64,000 nucleotides of DNA. Origin: Nephrocerus scutellatus. Taxonomy: Eukaryota > Arthropoda > Insecta > Diptera > Pipunculidae. The stretch lies in the NCBI GenBank assembly GCA_947095585.1, contig OX352761.1:96181333-96245332 (forward strand), read 5' to 3'. The notes beneath the pieces were generated by a model, which saw nothing but the letters and a program-made list of their open reading frames with translations, had not been told where the DNA came from and did not search any database. The translations under genes were made by a program, and so were the position numbers. This document shows, piece after piece, positions 54,926 through 64,000 of this stretch; position 1 is the stretch's first letter, and every line of letters starts with the position of its first letter.

Positions 54926-56569
54926 CCTAGTAAGCTCGGTCCAACTTAAAGCCGGTCTTTTTTCAGTTAACACCATTGAAAGTTCTCCATGTAGCAAACT
55001 AAATTAATTCAAGCTGTTCATCTCTTACGAAGTAATTAATTTTGCGGTTACACAAAAGCTTTGGCAAACTTACAAAATTGTTATTGATACAAGACAGGTA
55101 TAGTCCGTGATTGCTTCATAGCACGCAGTCACACTTCTTGTATAAAACATCGATACTCGAGCAGGATGTATACTTCGCCTGTGTTATTTTTATGGTAAAA
55201 TCATATGAATGTTAATGCGTTTATGTGTATGCCGTGCAAACAGCAAAACGCGTCTATGGCAAATAAAGGATAATTGAATTCTTTTATGTGCTTATAGGCT
55301 TACGTCGCATTATGGCCTCTATCGTCTCGTTGTCGCCAACGTCATCATCACTTTACGGTAATGAAATTCAAAAGCCGAGTTAATTGAAATGAAACGATTC
55401 GCTTCTATACAAGTGCACGTATTTGTGTGTGAGTATTGGAGCATAATAAAGGACGTTCATGCGTTGTCTTCGGTGCGATCGCTTTGCGCTTTTGTTTTGT
55501 GATATCCGAAGCAAAGTAATCCTCGAGGCGACATCGCCATTCACATATTGATTTGCAGCAGTCGATTTCCGTGCGGCGGAGACATTAAAGAGTGAAAAAA
55601 GCCAATGTAATACTCGGCCAGTAGATTGTGAGAAGCCCTTTTTTCTCTCGCGCTGAAGGTAGAATTTTCCAGTTAATAGGCTGCCCTGTTGCCGCGTCAG
55701 TAGGTCAAACTTTTAAATTTTTGTTTAAATATTGTCCTTGGAACAAGGACTGGTTCATCGATGTTATTGTGGGGATTTTTCACGCAACAGAAATGAACTC
55801 TTTTATATTGCAAATCTATAAAATGTTTTTTCCGTTTTCCGAAGTTTACGGAATCAGGATATAGCTGGAGCGGGAACAAAGCTCACATCAAAGCAACAAA
55901 GCAACTATATACATCAAAAGGTGCCTGGAAGTGTTCAAGCTCCAGAGCCTCTGTCGACAAGAGCGAACATGACATGAATATCAATGGCATTGTTAATGTC
56001 GAAGTATGTACGAGCATACATTAATATCATCCTCTGTAGATTTTCAGCTCTGTCTATAATGGCTTGTTGTACAAAATAACCATTTTCTCCATTTTCTCCT
56101 CATCCTTTGTCTCTACAGAATATATTCGCCGCGGTGGCATTTTCGTGAAATCAACATCGTTGTATTGCGACGTTTATGTTGAAGTCCAAAGTTGGTTATG
56201 TTGGTTATGAAAATACTCATATAACTCTTCTACATCAGCAGATCAAACGAATATATCTGCCACCATCATCAACTTTTCATGAAGGTTAAATACTTCAATT
56301 TTAGCGTTAAGTCCAGTTAAATTTAATGCATAAATAAATAAGAAAATGGATTTATTTGAAAAAGCCAAAGAAAAAATAGAATAAAATCATTTCTTAGTCG
56401 AGGGTTTTTGAATATGTTCTTTAAAGATGGGTTTATGTGAGTAAAAATGACTTATTATCTGTTATAAATTTGAGAGTCTATGGTTTTTACTATAGCAATA
56501 AAAGGATTAACGTCCAAACCTCGTATGTGCACATTCGCTGTATTGAGAAAACCCGATTTTAAAGTTTGG
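54926..56569. other. no gene recognised
   Basis: Mixed AT-rich sequence. The 78-codon frame at 55628-55864 has no recognised motif. A CA/TG-rich stretch lies near 55420. No RNA gene or repeat was identified. Confidence 0.55.
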
Positions 56570-56619
56570 TTCTTTTCTTCTTGCTTTCCTTTTCTCCGTG
56601 GGGGAGCATAGGGCTTCTA

Positions 56620-57923
56620 AAGGGTGTTTTTTTAGGAGGTTTGTTTTTCCGATAGATGTCGTTTTATTTTATGACAGTTGTTTTGACAGCTCAAAGTAGC
56701 ATTTCTACTCAGTATTGTTTGGCAAATCATTATGAATAGGTTAACTCCAGAACAACGTTTTCAAATCGTGGAAATTTATTTTCAAAATCAGTGTTCAATT
56801 AAAAATGTTTATAGAGCACTTCGTGAATTTTATGGTGCACATAATCGTCCGTCAGAGACCACCATAAAGAACGTAATTACCAAATTTCGGTCTACATTCA
56901 CTCTTTTGGATGCCAAGCCACCGACAAGAATGAGAAGAGTTCGTACAGAAGAAAATATTGCTGTCGTTGAGGACAGTGTCGAAGAAAACGACAATTTATC
57001 GATTCGTCGTCGTGCTCAGCAAATTGGACTTTGTCCATCGACTTTATGGAAAATTTTACGTAAAGATTTGGGTTTGGTGCCATACAAAATTCAATTGGTG
57101 CAAGAATTAAAGCCACACGACCATCGTTTGCGCCGTGAATTCAGTGATTGGTCGTTAAATCAATTGAACGAAGATCCATTTTTTTACCGTAAAATTCTCT
57201 TCAGTGATGAGGCGCATTTTTTGTTAAATGGATACGTCAACAAACAAAATTGTCGCATTTGGAGCAAAGATAATCCACACGCCGTTCAAGAATTACCAAT
57301 GCATCCTGATAAATGTACTGTTTGGTGCGGTCTATGGGCTGGTGGGATCATCGGTCCATATTTCTTTAAAAATGAGGAAGGACGACGCGTTACCGTGAAT
57401 GGAAATCGATACAGAACCATGTTAAATGAGTTTTTGTTGTCAAATCTTGAAGATATGGATATGGATGAAATGTGGTTTCAACAAGATGGTGCCACTTGCC
57501 ATACAGCACGTGAAACAATCGACTTATTGAAAGAAACTTTCAACGACAACATTATTTCGAGAAATGGTCCGGTGAATTGGCCTCCGCGTTCGTGCGATTT
57601 GACGCCACTCGATTACTTTTTGTGGGGATACGTGAAGTCATTGGTTTATGTGGATAAACCTCAATCGATTGACGCTTTGGAAACCAATATTCAACGTGTC
57701 ATTGCTGACATACGCCCTCAAATGCTTGAAAAAGTGCTGGAAAATTGAACCTCCAGAATGACATTTGTGAAAAATAGTCGTGGTAGCCATATGCCAGAAA
57801 TTGTGTTTAAATGTTAAATGCCAAAAAATTATCTACCAAATAAAAAAAAATTTTGGTCATTTCATAATTTTATATGTGTTTTATTCAAAAAAAAAATCGG
57901 CAACCTCTTAAAAAAACACCCGT
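56620..57923 (+). mobile_element. complete DD41D mariner element
   Basis: 1304 bp, flanked by TA at 56618-56619 and 57924-57925. The terminal inverted repeats run about 22 bp: left aagggtgtttttttaggagg and right, read inward on the minus strand, acgggtgtttttttaagagg, with two mismatches in the first 22 positions. One uninterrupted transposase ORF lies between a 112-bp leader and a 175-bp trailer. All parts needed for a cut-and-paste element appear present, and the flanking LINE is far more decayed, so this looks like a recent arrival. Confidence 0.93.
56732..57748 (+). CDS. mariner transposase, DD41D type, 338 aa
   Basis: Transposase that would bind the element's terminal repeats and cut and paste it at TA sites in the nucleus. 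Residues about 4-55 (LTPEQRFQIVEIY...TIKNVITKF) form a first helix-turn-helix and 88-113 (LSIRRRAQQIGLCPSTLWKI) a second, giving the usual paired DNA-binding region. The catalytic domain has Asp159 (ILFSDEAHF), Asp252 (MWFQQDGATCH) and Asp294 (LTPLDYFLWG); 41 residues separate the last two, the signature of the DD41D group. Length is normal for mariner (about 340-350 aa). There is no stop or frameshift. The start is the first ATG. Whether it is active cannot be told from sequence. Confidence 0.93.
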   Translation: MNRLTPEQRFQIVEIYFQNQCSIKNVYRALREFYGAHNRPSETTIKNVITKFRSTFTLLDAKPPTRMRRVRTEENIAVVEDSVEENDNLSIRRRAQQIGLCPSTLWKILRKDLGLVPYKIQLVQELKPHDHRLRREFSDWSLNQLNEDPFFYRKILFSDEAHFLLNGYVNKQNCRIWSKDNPHAVQELPMHPDKCTVWCGLWAGGIIGPYFFKNEEGRRVTVNGNRYRTMLNEFLLSNLEDMDMDEMWFQQDGATCHTARETIDLLKETFNDNIISRNGPVNWPPRSCDLTPLDYFLWGYVKSLVYVDKPQSIDALETNIQRVIADIRPQMLEKVLEN

Positions 57924-59599
57924 TACAAACGCCCGCCAACGAACTCGATTTATCGCCTGAGGTTTCAAGAGACGCCACTCTGTCCCCTGGGATCTTGCTT
58001 CCTCCTCTATTGTCCTTTTACATGTCTTGCAAAGACGGCCAATTCGGCGGCTTCCTTGTGGATAGCTAGTTTCGTAATATCGACCGCTGGCTTTCTCAAA
58101 GTGTGGCCAATCCAGCTCCATTTTCGTCGTCTGATGGTGACCGCGATTGCTTCCTGCTGCGTTACTTTCCACAACTCTTGATTGGTGATAATGTCCGGCC
58201 ATCATATTCTCAGTATCCTCCTTAAGCACTTGTTGACGAAGACTGGGAGGCGCGTCGCAATTGACTCTGTGAGTTTCCACGTTTCGCAGCCATACAAGAG
58301 TACTGAGAGAACATTAGATCTGAAGATCGTTAGCTTCAGATTCCGGAAGATTTGCGAGGAGTTCCAGATATTACTACCACCACCATTTTTTGACATCTAG
58401 CTGCCCAAATAACAAAACTATCGATTTCCTCTATCTGATGTCCCTCAATCGAGAGATCACATGTTCCACTAGCGTTAGCGCGAAGTAGTTTTGTTTTTGA
58501 GACGTAAATTTTGGAACCAACTTTGTTAGCGTGGAGTTCTAGTGAATTTAATTTTCGCTTCATGTCACCTAAGTATAGTCCAGGTCTGCTAGGCGACGAA
58601 AAACATTCCATGGCAAACCCGATGGAGTACGGGTTACTATTTTCATCACCCAGTCGATGACAATTGTGAAAAGCAATTGTGAGAGAGTGCAACCTTGTAT
58701 GACTCGCGAGTAGATGTTGAAAGGTGAGCCAAGATGACCGTTATAGATGACGCGGCATGTTGAGTCGCGGTACAGCTCCTTAATGATGTTAATGAGTTTT
58801 TCCGGAACACCATAGCTAGACAAAATCTGCAACATTATGTTTCGGCCCACGCTATCAAAAGCGCGTTTAAAATCTGCAAAAATCATATACAGAGTAGAGC
58901 GATACTCAACGGACTGTTCAATGATTATACGCAGGGTGTTAATTTGATAAGTACAAGAACGGTTTGGACAAAATCCTGCTTGATCATTTCTCAAAATTGG
59001 ATCCAACGCATTCCGTTAGCGCCTAGCTATTATAGAGGAGATCACTTTGTTTATGGTGTTTAGCAGGCTAATTCCTTTCCAGTTTTCGCAATTGCTCAAA
59101 TCACCTTTTTTGAGGATTTTGACTATTAAGCGTTCTTTAAACGACGATGGAAATGTTTCAAATCAGGGAATCTTGATATATCGCATGCAAATTTCGCGTA
59201 GTTTACTCGACCTTATCTCATCCAACGAAGGAGTAGCGACGCTGATGTTTAGTAGCCTATTAGGGTGCATATGTGGGTTGATGGACGTGCCTGGCGAATT
59301 ACAATTCAAAACATTCTTAAATGTTCGGTCCAGCGGGTTAATTGTTGTTCCTCCATAAGGATCAACGAGCCTCTACGCCTTAGCAGGGTAGTTGATGTAG
59401 TGGTTCTTGTTGGCGAGCTTAGACCAACTTGCCGGTCCAGATCCCTATACTTCCGCGCTAATTCGCTTCGCACGGCTCCCGAGGCCGCGTTTAACTCTAC
59501 TTTGATGGATTGGCGTTCACGAATGGTGTTCCATGTGCTATCTGATTACCATTCTTTTCTAGTTCTGTCGGGATAACTTAAAATGGTTGAGGCTACTTC

Positions 59600-60310
59600 C
59601 GTATACTAAACCTAAGTCTCTCTTTACGTCTTCCTGATCACTGTAGTGTTTTCCAAGCGAAAATCATGGCTATTAAGGAAGCCTTGTCTTTGTTGAAGAG
59701 TAATGTCATATCTGTTAAGGATATCCACATTTTCTCGGATAGCCAGGCTGGGCTAAAGTCCAAGTTCACTAGGCATGCCGATCGCTACATGCAAATTCAT
59801 GTTTAAACGGGATGCTATAATAAAAACGAATTATAGATGGTAAAACGATACAACTTGCATAGCAACGAAGCAGATCTGGCCCAAGCTAGATCCGAAACGC
59901 TCCAAGTGTTTGATCTCTGTAAATAGACTGCACATTAGTGCCATTATAGTTGTCATAACTTAACACTGTCTGATAGGCAAGCATGCAGAAAGATTAGGAG
60001 TCCTTTCCAAGGATTTCTGCAGAAGCTGCATGGATGGAAAGGAGGAGGAAACCACTCTCCATCTACTTTGTACGTGCCCAGCCCTCTCGAATAGGCGGAA
60101 GCTCCATTTTGGAGCGTTCTTTTTCAACGATCTAAACCAAATTGAAATTAATAGTCTATTGCGCTTCATACGAAGTTCCAAGTGGTTCAACGAGTAGGCG
60201 TGGGATTTTCTAGATCCTTGTGGCATCACAATGGACCTTCTTTGTCTAAGTGCGTCGTTTTTGACTGACGGCCACTTCAACCTAACCTAACCTAACTTCC
60301 GTATACGCAT
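59600..60310 (+). pseudogene. I/LOA-like LINE 3' end with RNase H (family D)
   Basis: Plus strand. RNase H: VFQAKIMAIKEALSLLKSN and DIHIFSDSQAGLKSKFTRHA (59647-59780), ending in a stop and a deletion. The terminal block KHAERLGVLSKDFCRSCMDG, EEETTLHLLCTCPALSNRRK (59975-60100) is well preserved, then NEINSLLRFIRSSKWF. The 3' UTR holds atcacaatggacctt and gtctaagtgcgtcg, as in the other family D ends. It terminates in three cctaac units at 60281-60297. RT is absent: 5'-truncated copy abutting the RTE-like LINE. Confidence 0.8.
60281..60297 (+). repeat. cctaac tail of LINE
   Basis: Three copies of cctaac directly after the LINE 3' UTR; interpreted as the tandem 3' tail of this LINE family rather than telomeric sequence. 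Confidence 0.7.
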
Positions 60311-61013
60311 TTACTGTTTTCTCCCATTTAGACTCTAGGGCTGTATCTCAGTGAGAGACTGTTGTTCGGTTACTTGTCATAAATTATTTGTTTTGTTATA
60401 TGAGTGTAAATTGAAATAAATGTTTTTTGGAACATATAACATTCTTTGTTATGGAAATTGTGCATTTGAATTGAATTTTTTTTACATAATAAATCGTATT
60501 CGTTGTTTTGTCTAAAACAGGAGGATATAGTTAAACGCAAAATTTAACTTACCAAAATATTCCATATACAGGCTAAACGTAATTGCATAGCATCTTGATT
60601 TTGTGTACTTTATAATTTGTAGTAACGCCAACCATTGCTACTTGGTGAGTTAGAACAATTAATTTCTAAGAGATGGGTTTTTGATTTTCACGCTATGCCA
60701 AATGCCAAATTTGATTGATGTATGTATACAACAAAAAAGTAACAGACCATTTTACTTTGACACAGTTACAATCAGTTTGTCATATATACTCAAGTACTTA
60801 ATCGTAATTGGCAACGTATAATGGAATACAGCAAACCAAAATTCAGGGAAATTCGCGTTACCGCCTCATATATGTTCTCAAATCTTCCCTCCTTTCTCTT
60901 TTTCGGCAGATATAATTCCAAATTATCGCCTCATCATATAATTAGCTTTGTCTGTATGGATATAACGCTTTTATTTCGCCTCATCCCGCCTAAGCTACTG
61001 GACGTATTAAAGC
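60311..61013. other. no gene recognised
   Basis: AT-rich. The 73-codon frame at 60821-61042 has no recognisable domain and runs into the direct repeat at 61014. Confidence 0.55.
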
Positions 61014-61160
61014 CATATTCACGCCATATGTTCGTTTGGTGATCCGATAAGTTTAGATTTTTTTGGACCCGTTAGGGGCGCTGGATTCGAGATCGAAAAT
61101 GTATGTTTTGTGGATGGATTTGTTTCATATTCGCACCATATGTTCGTTTGGTGATCCGAT
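61014..61160 (+). repeat. 35-bp direct repeat pair, 112 bp apart
   Basis: The stretch containing ccatatgttcgtttggtgat then ccgat occurs at 61014-61048 and 61126-61160, matching at 33 of 35 positions. It may be a local duplication within a Helitron remnant, since helicase sequence starts 90 bp later. Confidence 0.8.
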
Positions 61161-61251
61161 GAAAAATGGTGAAATGTTTAGGTAGTAGAAGAAAGATTAA
61201 GTCATTTTTGACGGGTTCTCACTACGACTTAACTTACTTAAGATTGATATT

Positions 61252-61740
61252 CCTATTGAATTTTTACATGCACAATGTCCCTCGGGAATGCCGCCATATA
61301 TACTGAAATTGAAAGTTTTACCATGCTTCTTCGAAATCTAAATCAAAAAAAGGGTTTGTTGAATGGAACTCGATTAATAGTCAGAAGTCTTCATCAAAAC
61401 TGTATAAAAGCAGAAATTATCACAGGAAGTAATAAGAGGGAAGCAATTTGCATTCCTAGAATTGATATGGAGCCAAGCGAAAGTACTTTGCAATTCAGAA
61501 TAAAGTGTCGCCAATTTCCATTGATGTTGGTTTGGTTTTTGTTTGGTTTGCAATGACCATCAACAAGAATCAACGCCAGTCTTTTGATCATGTCGGTGTA
61601 TATCTTCCTGAGCCAGTTTTCGCTCATGAACAGTTTTATGGTCGAGGAAGGTATCGTCAAAATTTAAAAGTCTTGACTAAAAATATAAATTGTCAAGGAG
61701 ATTTACTTAAGAACTCGAGATTGTTTACAAAGTGTTAACA
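61252..61740 (+). pseudogene. Helitron helicase C-terminal fragment
   Basis: The coding part of the Helitron remnant above. In a full protein this region would follow the replication-initiator and helicase core domains, which are missing upstream. It has two frameshifts (about 61315 and 61540) and ends in sequence without the usual conserved Arg finger region (AxSR), which is replaced by unrelated codons. Confidence 0.85.
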
Positions 61741-62129
61741 GTGTTATTAAGGAAATCCTGAACTAAATATACAAATATGCCTACTTTTCAATCCTCTATA
61801 TTAATTTCGCGTGCCCGTGGCTGGCTGCTGGGCAGTAATCAAATTTTAACACATTTCCTAAAGTCCGATTTTATTCAAACTTTGCACACATGTGTATTTA
61901 AGATGAAAATACTTTCTATAAAAATATGGGTCACCTCGGGCCCCGATTTTATTCAAACTGCACATTGTGTTTTCCCGATTAGAGAATTTACACGAAAAAT
62001 TTAAATTTTTAATGGGTTGTTTTTTTTTAATCCAAATTTTATCCAAAACAAAAACTTACTTTAATTTAAATATATTGGGACTCAAGTGAAAAAAAGTTAA
62101 TTTCGTCAGTTTTGACGGGTACTCACTAG
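61252..62129 (+). mobile_element. Helitron 3' part: helicase C-terminus plus family H block
   Basis: 61252-61740 encodes the C-terminal part of the Pif1-like helicase of a Helitron Rep/Helicase: PIEFLHAQCPSGMPPYILKL, a frameshift, MLLRNLNQKKGLLNGTRLIV (61325-61385), ICIPRIDMEPSE, FRIKCRQFP, a frameshift, then AMTINKNQRQSFDHVGVYLP and PEPVFAHEQF (61550-61630), where AMTINKSQGQ-x-F and FSHGQLYVA are usual. From 61795 it continues with the family H block (ctctatattaatttcgcgtg, ttttattcaaactttgcaca, tgtgtattt, gagaatttacacgaa). A hairpin (cgtca-gttt-tgacg, 62104-62117) is followed by CTAG at 62126-62129 then T, as at Helitron 3' ends. Inactive through frameshifts. Confidence 0.8.
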
Positions 62130-62414
62130 TTATACAAAACAACTCAGATTACAGAACTGACGTTCTTTTTATTGCAATATGGTGGTTTGGTGTCCATTGC
62201 ATTGGTGTTCGTTAAAGGTGTCGTCCATTAGGATGTACATAACTTATTAGTGGCTTCAAAAAATGTACTTAAGTTTTAGTTACAGTGAAGATTCATTTCC
62301 TTTTTGGTCAGGAATTACAATAAATTGTATTCAAATTTGAGACAGAAATTTACTTTTTTTTAATTACAACTACAATTTATGTTAGCGGAATGCTTTCAAC
62401 GATTATAGGCCTAT

Positions 62415-62491
62415 TCCACTAGCAGAATTCCACTAGACACAATTCTACTGGCACAATTCCACTTGGCATAATTCAACTTGCACAATTTTAC
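62415..62491 (+). repeat. 14-15 bp tandem repeat, 5 copies
   Basis: Units like cacttggcacaattc and tactggcacaattc in direct succession. No coding or structural function is apparent. Confidence 0.8.
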
Positions 62492-63830
62492 TTTTTGACA
62501 ATCAAACGCATATATGCAAACGGGTGGTAATTCGCGCGCGCGATTTCGCTTATATTCAGAGGACATGAAAGTTTTTCACAGAACGTGTGTACGTTTGTAA
62601 CGTTTGTACGTTTGTTGTGTCTTATATCTCGGCATCTACCAGTCAAAATTTGATAAGAAAATTACAAATTATTTGCAAAAAAACCAAAAACAACGATAAT
62701 AGATACACGGTATAAATAAAACCATACCATCGCAAATAAAATATTAATATGTGTATTTCTGTATTTGCGTTTCTGTGTAACTATATAAGTTGAAATGCAA
62801 GTTAAATTGTTCCCCAGGAGAATTGCGAAGCCAAAAAGAAACGCTGGATCTTCTTGTCTTCAGGTTGCGGTGGCAAGGTGCAATAACGGTAGCAGATGTA
62901 GAAAGAAAGCGAGAAAAACTAGTCGAAAGGGAAAATGCATACTCTTTTCCGTTTCCTAATAAAAGTAATCACATCTCCAAGAAATCAAGTTTTACATAAA
63001 TAGAAAGTTTTCTATCTTAGATTTGAAAAACAAAAAAAACGCATGTTATGCGCAATAAATGCAAAATACCGCCGTTACATACGTCTAACTAGAGAAAGGA
63101 TTTAGAACCCTGTTGTAATATTTTTAAATAAAAAATTTCTTGTTTTTCCTAAAAAGAAATATGTAATTGAAAAAAATCTACAAATTGGTTTTTTAAAAGG
63201 TGAAAAAGTTTTAGTGAATTTGTTTTATTAATTTTTACTGATTATTTTGGATATATATCAGAAACTATTTTGTTCTTCTCTACCTAAGTTTTAAGCGTAA
63301 AAGTTAATTTGAACGGCAAATTTATTTTATTTATAAAACGTTGTTTTAAGCCAAATGCAATTAAAACTTAAGTAAAACTACGAAAAAAGCCAGAAAGTTT
63401 TTTTTAGTTCAGGGGAAATAATTCAATACTCAAAGCGTTGAGGAATTGCAAATGTTTAAAATAAAATTTTCGTCATTAATTTCAATTTCTATATTGTAAA
63501 TAAATTTGCTAGCTGCATAAAAGCTTCAGTAAATTTCCTTAAATGTTTTTGAAACACCCTCATGTATGCAAAGATTCTTGCTTACTTCGAAACTCGCATT
63601 CAGGCACGTTTACAGTTTTTATAATTTTCTTTTGCTTTAATTTTTTGACTGATAATTGTTAGATCTCATTCATTTCATTTAATTTATTTATTTAATTTTT
63701 ATACAATGCAACAACTAGGTCGCTTCATGTAATTACGTTGTAATTACACTGCATAAACAGCAGTTTACATTACGTTAGCTAAATTGGTTGAATATTAATC
63801 TTAATCACTATATATCATAACTATTTATAG
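62492..63830. other. no gene recognised
   Basis: AT-rich. 62574-62670 resembles 3590-3685 (core ccagtcaraatttgat). The 69-codon frame at 62790-62999 contains a charged stretch (ADVERKREKLVERE) but no recognisable domain. Confidence 0.5.
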
Positions 63831-63950
63831 TATTTTTTTTATATATATATAATACAACAATTTTGTCATTTATAATAAAACAAAAATATATATAAATATA
63901 TATATATATATATTTATAATAATAATAGTAATTATAATTATAATTACTGT
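63831..63950. repeat. AT-rich microsatellite
   Basis: Runs of ta and taa/att, with (ta)n at about 63839-63850 and 63888-63912 and ataataatag-type sequence after it. Confidence 0.85.
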
Positions 63951-64000
63951 CTTTTATTACGCACACATTGTTCACCGACTATTCAGAAATCTCACACACT

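Larger units (their letters stand above)
56570..59600 (-). pseudogene. RTE-like LINE relic carrying an intact mariner
   Basis: Minus strand. RT from about 59200: VKILKKGDLSNCENWKGISL, then NDQAGFCPNRSCTYQINTLR, MIFADFKRAFDSVGRNIMLQ (58905-58845), VPEKLINIIKELYRDS, VIQGCTLSQLLFTIVIDWVM, a destroyed YADD (LADLDYT), VSKTKLLRAN, SNVLSVLLYGCETWKLTESI (58330-58262), FVNKCLRRILR and a degraded C-terminus to about 57950. A basic linker lies upstream to 59600. The sense 3' end reads aaaggaaagcaagaagaaaa at about 56591-56570. The mariner at 56620-57923 sits in its 3' UTR. It shares C-terminal organisation with family A but is a different subfamily. Confidence 0.85.

Noticed and set aside
59047..59576. 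Two 103-codon plus-strand frames
   Set aside because: They are antisense to the RTE-like RT and linker (minus strand), where the motifs are readable.
60281..60297. Telomeric repeat
   Set aside because: Only three cctaac units, directly behind a LINE 3' UTR; read as the LINE tail.
62790..62999. 69-codon charged frame
   Set aside because: No domain, no supporting signals; a chance frame is as likely.

Overview
This is AT-rich eukaryotic DNA, almost certainly from a higher fly. The evidence is a dense mix of dipteran-type non-LTR retrotransposons (Jockey clade, RTE-like, CR1-like, I/LOA-like), several mariner relatives, a Helitron helicase fragment, a tRNA-derived SINE and LTR fragments. One intact mariner has a DD41D catalytic triad, a group known as 'rosa' and best known from tephritid fruit flies, so a tephritid is the most likely source (inference, not proof). 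I recognise no conserved host gene. The window reads as an intergenic or intronic transposon graveyard with one young DNA transposon in it.

Layout. 1-950: LTR-like DNA with a 35-41 bp tandem repeat. 957-2075: RTE-like LINE relic (minus) split by a SINE. 4590-8310: CR1-like, I/LOA-like and CR1-like LINE relics. 8324-8779: 5' part of a mariner. 10711-11630: Helitron-derived repeat split by a SINE, then an I/LOA-like LINE 3' end. 11619-13991: a deleted mariner-like element and two LINE pieces between inverted arms. 17041-17955: RTE-like relic. 19316-20012: palindromic Helitron-derived element. 20535-21728: family B LINE relic joined to a short non-autonomous derivative. 23986-27963: nearly full-length family B LINE (minus) with a 12-bp target-site duplication. 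28130-28885: Helitron-derived repeat. 30385-33395: Jockey-clade LINE (minus) with gag, endonuclease and RT remains. 35290-37215: RTE-like LINE (plus). 37345-38052: Helitron-derived repeat. 38685-39209: solo LTR. 40325-41600: unclassified dispersed element and a Jockey 3' end. 41982-44669: family B LINE (plus). 45000-47430: I/LOA-like LINE (minus) split by the best-preserved SINE. 49798-53275: family B LINE split by a 1953-bp element with perfect 37-bp terminal inverted repeats. 53275-54250: G-rich minisatellite. 54255-54925: LTR-like segment. 56570-59600: RTE-like LINE (minus) carrying the intact 1304-bp mariner. 59600-60310: I/LOA-like LINE 3' end. 61252-62129: Helitron helicase C-terminus followed by the same block that makes up the dispersed Helitron-derived repeats.

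How the parts relate. Nesting gives a rough order: LINE copies are oldest, while the SINE, the 1.95-kb inverted-repeat element and the intact mariner landed inside them later. The most notable items are the intact DD41D mariner, the Helitron fragment that may explain eight dispersed repeat copies, the SINE family, the 1.95-kb inverted-repeat element and a short internally deleted LINE derivative. Family names A-E, H and S are labels for this window only; clade assignments come from reading motifs, not from a database search.
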